From SB11 sp943370295 (lineage in GTDB: Bacteria > Bacteroidota > Bacteroidia > UBA8524): 64,000 nucleotides of DNA. Each line of letters opens with the position of its first letter. Within the stretch, counting starts at the first letter, position 1. The position numbers and the translations under genes were made by a program. Under the pieces are notes generated by a model. That model had not been told where the DNA came from. It searched no databases and saw nothing but the letters and a program-made list of their open reading frames with translations. Shown here piece by piece: positions 1 to 8,626 of the stretch. Where the stretch lies: the NCBI GenBank assembly GCA_943370295.1, contig CALRQL020000002.1, positions 186,001 through 250,000 on the forward strand, in the 5' to 3' direction.

Positions 1-78
1 TGGCTCAAGTTTTCCGCAGTATGTCTTTTGTGCATAGGAATAGCCGTAGCAATTGCCCTTATCATTCAAAACATTTAA
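1..78 (+). CDS. C-terminal end of an unidentified membrane protein (partial)
   Basis: Frame 1 is open from the window edge to a TAA at 76-78 and encodes 25 residues. Most of them form one hydrophobic stretch that looks like a C-terminal membrane helix with a short polar end (IIQNI). The start lies outside the window and too little remains to name a family. The next gene begins 10 bases later on the same strand, so the two may be co-transcribed. It could be chance readthrough of a non-coding edge, but the hydrophobic composition and tight spacing favour a real gene end. Confidence 0.5.
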   Translation, partial: WLKFSAVCLLCIGIAVAIALIIQNI

Positions 79-88
79 CCTATTTTGT

Positions 89-295
89 ATGAAAAAGAAC
101 ATGAGTAATGCCGACAGGATTATCCGTTTGATAGTTTCGGCAGTATTAGTTGGTTTATATCTCAGCGGAACTGTTACCGGCACGGTAGGACTTGTATTAG
201 TAATACTTTCCGTTGTTTTTACCCTTACATCTGTTATCAGTTTTTGTCCGCTTTATACCATTTTCGGTATAAGTACTTGCGCCGTTAAAAAGTAA
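89..295 (+). CDS. YgaP-like small membrane protein (DUF2892 type)
   Basis: A 68-residue protein with two hydrophobic helices. It has the pattern of the YgaP transmembrane domain family: an N-terminal NADRIIR segment, a glycine-rich first helix, a second helix, and a C-terminal part with CPLY and a last Cys. The family role is not established; in some bacteria the domain is fused to a rhodanese, but there is none here. I chose the ATG at 89 because the longer frame from 53 would overlap the preceding gene and begins with residues unlike the family. A second possible start is the ATG at 101. Confidence 0.75.
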   Translation: MKKNMSNADRIIRLIVSAVLVGLYLSGTVTGTVGLVLVILSVVFTLTSVISFCPLYTIFGISTCAVKK

Positions 296-328
296 CTTCC
301 TCCTACCTAATATACCTCAAAAACAAGT

Positions 329-357
329 AAAAGCCCCTGTTTTAAAGGGGCTTTTTA
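329..357 (+). terminator. Rho-independent terminator after the YgaP-like gene
   Basis: The arms AAAAGCCCCT (329-338) and AGGGGCTTTT (346-355) form a perfect 10-bp stem with a 7-base loop, followed by T-rich sequence. It lies 33 bases after the stop codon at 295. Confidence 0.8.
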
Positions 358-639
358 GTATTAATCAAGGCAAATACATTGTTTTCTTAGTTATTCTATA
401 CAATTATTAAAAACTGTATTATTACAAGGGTATAAAAAATGCACCCCGATATCCTCCCGGACACGGGGCGCGATTCATGAGGTTTTTTACAACTATTTGC
501 CTTAATTTTTCACTCCGGCAAATATTTATAGCTTATGATAGCAAGCTATTATACACACATCGAGTACAAAGAAACTATCATTTAGCTTTGTGAAACAGCG
601 TTGAACAACCCAAATTAGCGGGGTGAAATAACGGTTATT
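358..639. other. Gene-free stretch with inverted repeats
   Basis: No gene is visible between the terminator at 329-357 and the gene end at 640. The stretch holds a probable minus-strand terminator (440-471) and two further inverted repeats: TATTTGCC at 494-501 with GGCAAATA at 517-524, and ATAGCTT at 528-534 with AAGCTAT at 543-549. These could fold in the 3' untranslated region of the minus-strand oxidoreductase mRNA. I see no conserved RNA family that I can name. Confidence 0.5.
434..471 (-). terminator. Possible minus-strand terminator
   Basis: GCACCCCG at 441-448 pairs with CGGGGCGC at 464-471, with one position that is a G-U pair in the minus-strand RNA. On that strand the stem is followed by a run of six T (residues 434-439). 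It lies 170 bases beyond the stop codon of the oxidoreductase gene that ends at 640, so the link is likely but not certain. Confidence 0.5.
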
Positions 640-1290
640 TTACCGTACAATTTTTAGGTTAAATGCACCGTTTTGAGTAGCCGAATAAATACGCAGCCAC
701 AGGGGTAAAAACATTTCAGGACCGCGGGCTGTGCTGATATCCCCTAAATCAAGTATTTCCTCGTCAAGCCAGCCAAATGATTTTAATAGGTTTTTTACCG
801 ATTCTTTAGCACCACCATCGTTTCCGCTCATATATACCTGGTGGGTGTCTTTTAGCATACGCGGGTTCACCATTAAACCGCACCACATGGTATTTAGGGT
901 TTTTATTACTTTTACATTGGGGTAGGCGTGTTGTATTTGTTCTGCCAAACTATCTGTATTACAAACAGATAATGAAGGGAGACTGCCGGGCGAGCTATCT
1001 AACGGGTTAGCCAAGTCAATCAGTATTTTACCATTCAAATTTTCTTCGCCGCAAAGCCCCAAAATATCAAGAGTAACAATGCCTTTTGCACAGTTAAAAA
1101 TCATTTCTCCAAATGCAGTTGCATCGGCAAACGTTCCCGTGCTTGCATTTGCTCCGCTTTTTGCTACCCAAGCAAGGGCTTTTTCGTTGGTGGCTGTTCG
1201 CGAACCCATCTTTACTTCGTGTCCCAACTCAATTAATTTCGAACCGATAGTAGCACCTACCGTTCCGGTTCCTAATACTGCAATTTTCAT
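640..1290 (-). CDS. NAD(P)-binding F420-reductase-like oxidoreductase
   Basis: 216 residues. It starts with a Rossmann nucleotide-binding motif, GTGTVGATIGSKL, at residues 7-19, followed by a basic GSRT segment typical of NADP specificity. The overall layout matches the NADP oxidoreductase, coenzyme-F420-dependent family (NpdG-like; Pfam F420_oxidored), and the length is normal. Bacteroidota are not known to make F420, so the true substrate is probably something else; members in such genomes are usually annotated only as NADPH-binding proteins. It is divergent from an HxlR regulator, with a strong inverted repeat between the two genes, which suggests that it is the regulator's target and may respond to a redox-active or electrophilic compound. 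Confidence 0.8.
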   Translation of the reverse strand: MKIAVLGTGTVGATIGSKLIELGHEVKMGSRTATNEKALAWVAKSGANASTGTFADATAFGEMIFNCAKGIVTLDILGLCGEENLNGKILIDLANPLDSSPGSLPSLSVCNTDSLAEQIQHAYPNVKVIKTLNTMWCGLMVNPRMLKDTHQVYMSGNDGGAKESVKNLLKSFGWLDEEILDLGDISTARGPEMFLPLWLRIYSATQNGAFNLKIVR

Positions 1291-1360
1291 ATTTTACGTA
1301 TTGTTTTTGTTTATATGTTTGCTGTAAAAATAGCAGGCTTATTTACTTTTTACAATAACT

Positions 1361-1391
1361 GTCAAAAAGTATAGTATTGAACCTTTTTGAC
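1361..1391. promoter_or_regulatory. Inverted repeat, likely HxlR operator
   Basis: GTCAAAAAG (1361-1369) and CTTTTTGAC (1383-1391) are perfect 9-base arms separated by 13 bases, with repeat starts 22 bp apart, or about two helical turns. Flanking AAC/GTT bases extend the symmetry. It lies between the two divergent genes, where an HxlR dimer would be expected to bind. The TAGTATTG within it is one base off the TAnnTTTG -7 box. Confidence 0.7.
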
Positions 1392-1441
1392 GGTTTTGAT
1401 GTTTGGCAACGATTAGAGATGTTAAAAAAATTATAAGGTGT

Positions 1442-1816
1442 ATGATTATTGACGGCAAAGAGTATGAGTATGAAATAGGCGGAGAGACATATTACTGTGC
1501 CTTGGATGTGACTATGAGTTTTATAGGAGGCAAATGGAAAACCATTGTGCTTTGGTATTTACGTAAGGGGAGTAAACGGTTTGGAGAGCTAAAAAAGCAG
1601 ATACCGCCCATTACTGAGAAAATGCTGAGCCTGCAGTTGAAAGAGCTGGAGCGGGACAACATTGTGAAACGCACTGTTTATCCCGAAGTGCCGCCAAGGG
1701 TTGAATATGAATTGACAGAGGAAGGAAAAACCTTATTGCCTTTGCTGGAAAAAATAGCGGAGTGGGGCAGACGTAAAGGCAGCCTTGAAGGGGTAGTACG
1801 TGAGGTGAAAAGGTAG
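1442..1816 (+). CDS. HxlR family transcriptional regulator
   Basis: 124 residues from the ATG at 1442, the usual length for this family. The winged-helix DNA-binding domain is clear: GGKWKTIVLWYL, then RFGELKKQIPPITEKML (recognition helix region), then a wing ending in EYELTEEGKTLLPLL. HxlR proteins are dimeric repressors or activators, often sensing redox or electrophile stress and controlling a divergent neighbour. An upstream in-frame TTG at 1403 would add 13 residues, but the ATG gives the family-typical N terminus with a cysteine (YYCALDVTMSFIGG) about ten residues before the helix. That cysteine position is the sensor residue in several HxlR-type regulators. Confidence 0.9.
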   Translation: MIIDGKEYEYEIGGETYYCALDVTMSFIGGKWKTIVLWYLRKGSKRFGELKKQIPPITEKMLSLQLKELERDNIVKRTVYPEVPPRVEYELTEEGKTLLPLLEKIAEWGRRKGSLEGVVREVKR

Positions 1817-1890
1817 TTGCATAACCCGTAGATAATCAATGTTTTGCTGATTTAAGCATAAACATATCAGTGTTTTAGAAATAACAACAG

Positions 1891-2748
1891 CTATAGGTTA
1901 AAATCCTCTTTAGCTTTTTTCCAGTTCTTCTTCAAGATTGGTTTTGCAAAAGTGGTTTCTCCATTAGAGGGTTCGCCTGAATAATGACAATACTTTTCTG
2001 GATAATCTTTATTGCTAAATTTCTCCCAACTAATATAAGCATCATCGCTTAAGGGGCGGTTAGGATTAAAAGTGATTCTCTTTCCTGTTCTTATACAGAA
2101 TCCCATTTTTATCTTTAAAGTTGAATCACTTTTTTTTGCAATGAAATTATTGGGCTTTGGGTTAGTCTTTGGTGAAGAATAATTAGTGGTATTAAAAAAG
2201 TTTGTTAATTTATCTACTTGAATTATTGAGTCTTTGAATCTTTTAGTAATACCTAAGAAACCACTTTCATAATCTGTAGTTTTTTTGAATAGTAATTCGG
2301 ATTGTTCAATAACGCGGTTAAAATATTTCCAAGCCTCATTATCAACGGTGTTGTCACCGATTGTAATGTAAGATCTTTTCAATAATATGCCGGCTTCAAT
2401 GTTATTATCCTGCGAAAAACTATACAAATTCATTGATGTGATAATCGCTGACTCATCATTTGCGTAGTATTTGGCATGCAAATTCTTTTCATATCTTATC
2501 TCGATATTCGGGAAACTCTTAAAAAAGTTAAAGTCGTCCTCCTGCATACTTTTAGATAAATCATCTTCGTTTTTGCCAAATACTATGGTAATTTCTAAAT
2601 CATGCTCATCAATCTGGTTCTTTAAAACAGAAATATACCTTTGATGAAGCTTAATATAAGGTGAAATAAGTATTAATGACTTTTTAGCGTTCTTGAACAA
2701 GTTTTCTAAACCTGCATTTAAGTTATTACCTTCTAAAAATTTGGCCAT
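1891..2748 (-). CDS. Phospholipase D-fold protein with a decayed zinc-ribbon tail
   Basis: 285 residues. The first 130 are a PLD-like domain: ILISPYIK near residue 27 and one HxKx4D motif (HAKYYAND), followed by SMNLYSFSQDNNIEAGI. A single HKD motif implies that it works as a dimer, as PLD-type nucleases do. A polar linker follows (about 160-210). The last 75 residues resemble the double Cys-pair module found in many Bacteroidota PLD-like proteins (CIRxGK, PLxxxxYxSWxKF, YPEKYCHYxGE, FAKP), but most of the expected Cys are replaced (for example CIRTGK, LSDDAY, CHYSGE), so zinc binding is doubtful. The gene is visibly AT-richer than pcrA and lies 23 bases downstream of it on the same strand. 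It could act on nucleic acid; the substrate is unknown. Confidence 0.7.
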   Translation of the reverse strand: MAKFLEGNNLNAGLENLFKNAKKSLILISPYIKLHQRYISVLKNQIDEHDLEITIVFGKNEDDLSKSMQEDDFNFFKSFPNIEIRYEKNLHAKYYANDESAIITSMNLYSFSQDNNIEAGILLKRSYITIGDNTVDNEAWKYFNRVIEQSELLFKKTTDYESGFLGITKRFKDSIIQVDKLTNFFNTTNYSSPKTNPKPNNFIAKKSDSTLKIKMGFCIRTGKRITFNPNRPLSDDAYISWEKFSNKDYPEKYCHYSGEPSNGETTFAKPILKKNWKKAKEDFNL

Positions 2749-2771
2749 TGATAATCTATAAATATTACATA

Positions 2772-5096
2772 TTACCCAACAATTTGCAACTTGGCAAATT
2801 TTAAAACTAATTGTTTTTCGCCGGCTTCTTTAAATAAAATGGTGGCTTTGCGGTTATCACCGGCACCTTCAACACGTAATACATCACCGGGGCCAAAACG
2901 CTGGTGAATTACCTTCATGCCCGCTTCCAAGTTACTGGTATCATCGGGTGTAAAATTTGGGTCGGGGGTAAATGAAACAGGTTTCAATACCTGTGATTTT
3001 ATACTTGAGGTGAAACTTGGTGTACTGGTAGGTTTTGATTGGGGTGAAGTTGGTTTGTTTACTGCTTTAAAGTTATAGCCCCCGCTTGTTTGCGGCCTTA
3101 CTGTGGCTGTGTTTGCTATGTTTAGCATCCGAGGATCAAGCGCGAGATACTTCTCGTCAATTTCAGTAATAAAACGGCTGGGTTCAGAATAAGTAATGCT
3201 GCCAAACCTAAACCGCGAGGTGGCAAAAGCCAGCGTAAGTTTTGTTTCGGCACGTGTAATCGCTACATAAAATAAGCGACGTTCTTCTTCCAATTCCTGC
3301 CTGCTGTTTAAGGATAGTTGAGAAGGGAAGAGGTTTTCCTCAAGCCCCACTATATACACTACAGGAAACTCAAGACCTTTGGCTGCGTGTATCGTCATCA
3401 ACTTCACACGATCCATGTCATTCTCATCCTCGCTGTCGGCATCCGTAAGCAGAGCAATGTCCTGCATATAAACGTCAATCGTCTTTGCTTCCTCACGGGT
3501 ATCGTCTTCCGTAAATTCTTTTACACCGTTCAGCAATGCCACAAGGTTCTCATAACGGCTCACCCCCTCTACCGATTTATCTTCGTACAAGGTTTTCAGC
3601 AACCCTGTTTGTTTGGCTATATACACCGCAACATCATAGGCATTTTGTTTTTTTGCCAGTGCGGTAAAGCTCAAAATCATGTTTTTAAAATCGTTCAGGT
3701 TGCTGATAGCACCCTTCAAATCGGGAAAGTTGTTGCAATTGTTCACAATCTCCCACAAACTGGTTTGGTTTTGGTCGGCCAATACCACCAAACGGTCAAT
3801 GGTTGTTTTCCCAATTCCCCTTGCAGGATAATTAATCACCCGTTTCAACGCCTCTTCATCGCTAGGGTTAATCGTCATGCGCAAGTAGGCAATCAAATCC
3901 TTCACCTCTTTGCGTTGGTAAAAACTCATACCCCCATAAATTTTATAGGGGATATTCATTTTACGCAAGGCTTCTTCCAGCGGCCTTGATTGTGCATTGG
4001 TACGGTACAGTATGGCAAAATCGCTATTGTAGCGACGGTAGCGCATTTTCTCCTCAAAAATACCCTCTGCTACCATCTTGCCTTCTTCGTTGTCTGTAGT
4101 GGCGCGTAGTACTTTTATTTTTTCACCCTCTTCATTGCTTGTCCAAACATTCTTTTTCAGCTGCTCTTTGTTATTTGCAATTACTGCACCCGCAGCATTC
4201 ACAATAGTTTGAGTACTACGGTAGTTCTGCTCAAGTTTAAAAACCCTTAATTCAGGGTAGTCCTTTTCAAGGTTTAATATGTTTTTAATGGTAGCACCGC
4301 GGAACGCGTAAATACTTTGAGCATCATCACCCACCACCGCAAGGTTTTGGTGAACAGCAGAGAGCTTTTTAACAATGGCATATTGCACATGGTTAGTATC
4401 TTGAAACTCATCCACCATCACATACCTGAATTTGTGCTGGTACTTGTTTACCACATCGGGGAAACGATTCAGTAATTCATGGGTTTTTAGCAGGATATCG
4501 TCAAAGTCCATCGCACCTGCCCTAAAGCAGCGCTGGGTATAGTTCAAAAAGATTTCAGCAATTTTAGGTTTGCCTGTGTTGTGGTCATAATCAACCAACT
4601 CGGGGCTATTGAAATATTGTTGTGCAGTAATTAGGCTGTTTTTTGCGCTTGAGATCCGGTTAAGCACCATACCGGGTTTATACACTTTATCATCCAGCCC
4701 CATTTCTTTCAAAATGGTTTTTATCAGGCTTTTGCTATCATCAGTATCGTATATGGTAAAGTTGGTAGGGTAGCCCAATTTATCGGCTTCAATACGCAAT
4801 ATTTTAGCAAAAATTGAGTGGAAAGTACCCATCCAAAGGTTGCGAGCTTCGTTGCCAACTAATTTGGCAATACGCTCCTTCATTTCTTTTGCCGCCTTAT
4901 TGGTAAAGGTTAACGACAGAATATTGAAAGGGTCAACACCTTTAGCCATCAAATAAGCAATGCGGTATGTAAGCACACGGGTTTTTCCTGAGCCTGCACC
5001 GGCAATTATCATCACAGGACCGTCGGTGTTTTCCACCGCTTGCCGTTGTGGTTCGTTCAATTCGTTTAGGAAATCGATATTAATATTCAAAGCCAT
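2772..5096 (-). CDS. pcrA: ATP-dependent DNA helicase, UvrD/PcrA type
   Basis: 774 residues, full length for superfamily 1A 3'-5' helicases. In order: the Q motif LNEPQRQAV (residues 13-21), Walker A GAGSGKT (about 33), GTFHSIFAKILR, Walker B DEFQDTN (about 228), VVGDDAQSIYAFRGA, the LEQNYRST motif, LMTIHAAKGLEFPVVY and VAITRAET. A C-terminal Tudor-like domain (about 720-774, HQRFGPGDVLRVEG) is the part that contacts RNA polymerase in PcrA/UvrD. The role is nucleotide excision and mismatch repair and removal of replication blocks. A -7 box, TAACTTTG, lies 13 bases before the ATG. The PLD-like gene follows closely and is probably co-transcribed. Confidence 0.95.
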   Translation of the reverse strand: MALNINIDFLNELNEPQRQAVENTDGPVMIIAGAGSGKTRVLTYRIAYLMAKGVDPFNILSLTFTNKAAKEMKERIAKLVGNEARNLWMGTFHSIFAKILRIEADKLGYPTNFTIYDTDDSKSLIKTILKEMGLDDKVYKPGMVLNRISSAKNSLITAQQYFNSPELVDYDHNTGKPKIAEIFLNYTQRCFRAGAMDFDDILLKTHELLNRFPDVVNKYQHKFRYVMVDEFQDTNHVQYAIVKKLSAVHQNLAVVGDDAQSIYAFRGATIKNILNLEKDYPELRVFKLEQNYRSTQTIVNAAGAVIANNKEQLKKNVWTSNEEGEKIKVLRATTDNEEGKMVAEGIFEEKMRYRRYNSDFAILYRTNAQSRPLEEALRKMNIPYKIYGGMSFYQRKEVKDLIAYLRMTINPSDEEALKRVINYPARGIGKTTIDRLVVLADQNQTSLWEIVNNCNNFPDLKGAISNLNDFKNMILSFTALAKKQNAYDVAVYIAKQTGLLKTLYEDKSVEGVSRYENLVALLNGVKEFTEDDTREEAKTIDVYMQDIALLTDADSEDENDMDRVKLMTIHAAKGLEFPVVYIVGLEENLFPSQLSLNSRQELEEERRLFYVAITRAETKLTLAFATSRFRFGSITYSEPSRFITEIDEKYLALDPRMLNIANTATVRPQTSGGYNFKAVNKPTSPQSKPTSTPSFTSSIKSQVLKPVSFTPDPNFTPDDTSNLEAGMKVIHQRFGPGDVLRVEGAGDNRKATILFKEAGEKQLVLKFAKLQIVG

Positions 5097-5109
5097 GATA
5101 CGGAAGTCG

Positions 5110-5117
5110 CAAAGTTA
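5110..5117 (-). promoter_or_regulatory. -7 promoter box for pcrA
   Basis: TAACTTTG on the minus strand matches the Bacteroidota TAnnTTTG box exactly and lies 13 bases before the pcrA ATG at 5096. I see no good -33 TTG. Confidence 0.55.
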
Positions 5118-5164
5118 AGTACTGGCAATGCTTGGGCTTGTAAATAAATATCAACATACGATAA

Positions 5165-5194
5165 ACAAAAAAGCCGCCCGTATTGGGGCGGCTT
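5165..5194 (-). terminator. Terminator of the Kelch/Ig protein gene
   Basis: AAGCCGCCC at 5171-5179 pairs perfectly with GGGCGGCTT at 5186-5194. On the minus strand the stem runs into a T-rich tract. It lies 22 bases after the stop codon at 5216. Confidence 0.85.
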
Positions 5195-5215
5195 TGCGTT
5201 ATCAGCATGGTGAGT

Positions 5216-8200
5216 TTATTGTTTAACCAACCTGCCAACGTATGAGTTATTTTCTGAAACAACAGCTACTACATACATACCCTCACGTAGTTGGGCAATG
5301 TTTAGTGAGTAGTTTCCAGAAGAAGTAAAGTCTTTTTCAATAACCACTTTGCCCAACATATCATATACCTTAACCGTTCCGGCTGTAATAGCTGAAGGTA
5401 TTTCAACCTCAACATTATTAGAAGCAGGGTTCGGGTATAGGTTTAGGCTACCGGCATTAATATTGGCAATACTGGTTGTTGGGAACCAGAAGTAAGGGTC
5501 TGACAATTCAGAGATACAACCGTCTTTAGTTACACGAACGCGGTAGTCGCCAATTACTGTAACTTTAGGAGTTTGAACAGTTATTGAAGGCTCGAATACG
5601 TTATCAATATACCAACGGTAGATATCACCATTTGTGCTTGATTGGATAAAATCAGGACCGAATGGTGTGATAACAGGTTTTGGAGGAGTTGGTTTTACAA
5701 TCAATGTACCGCCTGATGAAATAACTTTGGTGTAAGGGCCTGTTGATACCTCGCAATCGTATGTTCCATTGTCGCTGGCATCAATATTAGCAATTACTAA
5801 GGTACGTTCGTCAGCACCTGATATCTTGCCACCATTAACAAGTGGTGTACCACCTTTACGCCATTTGTAGGTAATGTTTGCGCCATCAACTTTGACTGAG
5901 AAGAATACGGTTGATTTTTCACAATCAGAAGTGTTTATAGGTTGTTGAGTAATTACCGGCATCGGATCAATTTCAAGCAATCCAAGCAGCGATTTTTTCA
6001 CTGTACCGCAATCACCTGTTACGTAACATTGGTAGAAACCAACATCACCCATCTGAAGATTTTTAACCGTTAACGAGTCTGAATCTGCACCATCATATTT
6101 AGTACCGTTGCTAAGCTTAGTACTACCCTTATACCATTCATATTTCAAATTTTCACCTCTTGCGGATACCTTAAAGCCTATATTAACAAACTCTACAGTA
6201 TCAACGTTTGTAGGTTGATCAATGATTTCAGTATTTAAATAGAACCCTAAGTAAATTGGGTCAGAGTATGTTTTCGATCCGCAGTTTTCAAATACAAGGC
6301 AGCGGTACCAACCTGAATCGCTAAGGCGGGTTGGGGTTATGGTTAATTCGTTTGTTGTAGCACCTAATACAAACGGGCTGTTTCTAACAGTGTCTTTGTT
6401 ATTCAAAGTGTCTAAACCTCTTAACCAACGATAATTCACCGCAGTTCCTGTTGCTGCAACCTTAAACTTCGCAGAATCACCTTCGCAAATAGTATCGGTT
6501 AGTGGTTGCAAGGTAATAGTTGCAGGGGGTATGTTTTGGATGGTTAGGGTTGCTGATGGAGAAGTAGCCGCAGGGCTGCAAGTACCGCTGATAACTACAT
6601 CAAATGTGCCGGCATCACCCATTACTGTTGATTTAATAATCAGCGAATCATTGGTTGTTCCGGCATATTTTGCACCGTCAGAAATAGGTACACCGCCTTT
6701 GCGCCATTGGTAGGTTAGGTTTGTACCACCTGCATTCACAATAAACATCGCATCTGCTTTTAGGCACGATGATTGGGCGTATGGACCACCTGCTATGCTT
6801 GGCAATTGACGGATAGGGAATGAGGCCATTGTAGGCGTTCCTGTCATTTTAGGCTCCGATGCAACTATCCTGAATTTGTATGAGTTTCCTTCAAGTGTAG
6901 TTGTAGGTATAGTAACATTAAACGTACCCGTTGCGTTGGTGCTTGTAAATGTACCGCAATCAACAGGGAAGAAGAAGCTACCCAATGAATCAGAAATTTG
7001 TACTGTGAAAACGTTACCTGAACCCAATGTGATACCTGATGATATTTTGTATCCGACAGTGATTGTTTCGCCACCGCAGAATGGGCCTGAAGGTATTGAA
7101 GTGATGGTTACACGGTTAGTATCAATCAACCAAGTAAACATATTGTCGTAGCTCTTTTTCACACCGGCACCGGTTCCATAGTAACCTGTGCGGCCAATAA
7201 CACCGGCTATTGCCAATGAACGAGCCGAATCAGGCTTGTTAGGCAAACGATCCCAAGTTTGTGAAATATCATTGTATTCATAAAAGTCTTTACGATCCAA
7301 ACCATCGTTACCATTAATAACATAGCCAAGGAAACCAATACCCCAGCCACCTGCGCCGTAGCGCCTTGATGCAGGGAAATCAGTAATACGTTTCCAAGTA
7401 TTGGTAGAAGGTGTAAATGCATAGAAGTCATCGAACATTGCATTCTTCACAGAATCGCCAATACCCAAACCAACGCAAGCTTTGTCATACAGCACAAACG
7501 ATGTTGCGTATCCCCTTGCTTTTCCGGGGAAATCAGTTCTTTGCGTCCAAGTGTTTGCACCCGGATCATATTCCCACAAGTCACGTTTAAAAAAGATACT
7601 GTCTGTATAAATCGAATCGGCAGTTACTTTAAGTATCTGACGCATAATTGTATCTATTTTATACTTTGGAGGAGGACCTGCACTAATTTGAGTGTGTTTG
7701 ATGCTATCAATGTAAGGGCCTAAAACTTCAGAAGTAGGGGCACCATTGGCTTGTGCTCTTATACGACCATTGTCATATCCCAAACCAATATATCCTTTAT
7801 TACCAAAAGCAAAGCCTACCGGATATGCTCTACCCATGATGGTACCGGGTATATCAGCTTTTTGTGTCCACTTATCCAAAGCAGGGTCATATTCCCAAAA
7901 ATCTTTTAATAATGAATCACCTTTTGCATTGGTATAGGTTACGGTTAAATCCTGACGTTGCCAAGTTTTAGGAGCATTTGAAACTACTGTAAATGTGGTT
8001 CCCGGAATATTAATTGACTCGCCCAACGAGTCGGGTTTCATAAAGTTACGTCCGCCGCCCACGTACCCTTTTCCGTTTATGCTAAAACCGGCAGCACCAA
8101 TACGTAGTTTACCTGGGAAAGGAGCTTTGCGGGTCCATGTTTTGGTAACCGTATCGTAGGCCCATGTGGCTGCTACAATGCGACCCCTGAAATACCAACT

Positions 8201-8404
8201 GGTGGTATCGCCCATTATTACATAAAGCTTGGTTCCAATCACAAACGAAGCTGCTGAGTGGCGTCCTGTATCAAGCTTTGGGGCAAATTTCCAAATATCA
8301 GTAATAGTAGGGTTAACTGGTGGCGGTGGTTTCAATTGTCCCCACGCCTGAGTGGAAATGCCTGCTAAGAGGGCAACTAAAAGACTTAGTATGTATTTTT
8401 TCAT
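5216..8404 (-). CDS. Secreted Kelch-repeat and Ig-like protein with T9SS type A tail
   Basis: 1062 residues. A signal peptide (MKKYILSLLVALLAG...AWGQ) leads to a Kelch-type beta-propeller over about residues 30-425, with repeated WEYDP..W.....PG blades and long insertions in two of them. A beta-sandwich follows at about 435-530. Then come four Ig-like modules, at about 540-625, 630-720, 730-815 and 820-905, each with a WRKG or WYKG strand and a Cys pair. A Por-secretion tail starts with NLYPNPASN near residue 990 and ends in GRLVKQ. It should pass through Sec and then the type IX system to the surface or medium; ligand unknown. A -7 box TAATTTTG lies 33 bases upstream and a terminator follows. 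Confidence 0.85.
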   Translation of the reverse strand: MKKYILSLLVALLAGISTQAWGQLKPPPPVNPTITDIWKFAPKLDTGRHSAASFVIGTKLYVIMGDTTSWYFRGRIVAATWAYDTVTKTWTRKAPFPGKLRIGAAGFSINGKGYVGGGRNFMKPDSLGESINIPGTTFTVVSNAPKTWQRQDLTVTYTNAKGDSLLKDFWEYDPALDKWTQKADIPGTIMGRAYPVGFAFGNKGYIGLGYDNGRIRAQANGAPTSEVLGPYIDSIKHTQISAGPPPKYKIDTIMRQILKVTADSIYTDSIFFKRDLWEYDPGANTWTQRTDFPGKARGYATSFVLYDKACVGLGIGDSVKNAMFDDFYAFTPSTNTWKRITDFPASRRYGAGGWGIGFLGYVINGNDGLDRKDFYEYNDISQTWDRLPNKPDSARSLAIAGVIGRTGYYGTGAGVKKSYDNMFTWLIDTNRVTITSIPSGPFCGGETITVGYKISSGITLGSGNVFTVQISDSLGSFFFPVDCGTFTSTNATGTFNVTIPTTTLEGNSYKFRIVASEPKMTGTPTMASFPIRQLPSIAGGPYAQSSCLKADAMFIVNAGGTNLTYQWRKGGVPISDGAKYAGTTNDSLIIKSTVMGDAGTFDVVISGTCSPAATSPSATLTIQNIPPATITLQPLTDTICEGDSAKFKVAATGTAVNYRWLRGLDTLNNKDTVRNSPFVLGATTNELTITPTRLSDSGWYRCLVFENCGSKTYSDPIYLGFYLNTEIIDQPTNVDTVEFVNIGFKVSARGENLKYEWYKGSTKLSNGTKYDGADSDSLTVKNLQMGDVGFYQCYVTGDCGTVKKSLLGLLEIDPMPVITQQPINTSDCEKSTVFFSVKVDGANITYKWRKGGTPLVNGGKISGADERTLVIANIDASDNGTYDCEVSTGPYTKVISSGGTLIVKPTPPKPVITPFGPDFIQSSTNGDIYRWYIDNVFEPSITVQTPKVTVIGDYRVRVTKDGCISELSDPYFWFPTTSIANINAGSLNLYPNPASNNVEVEIPSAITAGTVKVYDMLGKVVIEKDFTSSGNYSLNIAQLREGMYVVAVVSENNSYVGRLVKQ

Positions 8405-8437
8405 AGAGTTAGTGCGTACTTGCCTATTGGTAAATTA

Positions 8438-8445
8438 CAAAATTA
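8438..8445 (-). promoter_or_regulatory. -7 promoter box for the Kelch/Ig gene
   Basis: TAATTTTG on the minus strand matches TAnnTTTG and lies 33 bases before the ATG at 8404. No clear -33 TTG is present at the usual spacing. Confidence 0.5.
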
Positions 8446-8580
8446 TAAAAATTTAGCGTTTATCATAATTTAAGGACAAACGTGTATTGCTTGTATTTAA
8501 AGATATAGACGCGCTAAATTTTTTTGGGTTGCATAAGAGTTTAACTTTTTAAAAAAACTTTTATTGTAGCGATGATACAC

Positions 8581-8588
8581 TATTTTTG
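8581..8588 (+). promoter_or_regulatory. -7 promoter box for the M20 dipeptidase
   Basis: TATTTTTG matches TAnnTTTG and lies 38 bases before the ATG at 8627. A TTG at 8564-8566 is present but only 14 bases upstream, shorter than the usual spacing. Confidence 0.45.
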
Positions 8589-8626
8589 CCTTACTGCCAC
8601 TGTATGGCACTACTTTTTATACAACT

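Noticed and set aside
1403..1441. Longer HxlR start at TTG 1403
   Set aside because: The extra 13 residues are not part of the family, and the ATG at 1442 gives the usual length.
3318..3989. 223-residue open frame on the plus strand
   Set aside because: It runs antisense through the pcrA coding region, has Cys/His/Phe-rich composition typical of shadow frames, and shows no family motif.
5080..5262. 60-residue frame between pcrA and the Kelch/Ig gene
   Set aside because: It crosses the Kelch/Ig terminator and the pcrA promoter and resembles no protein.
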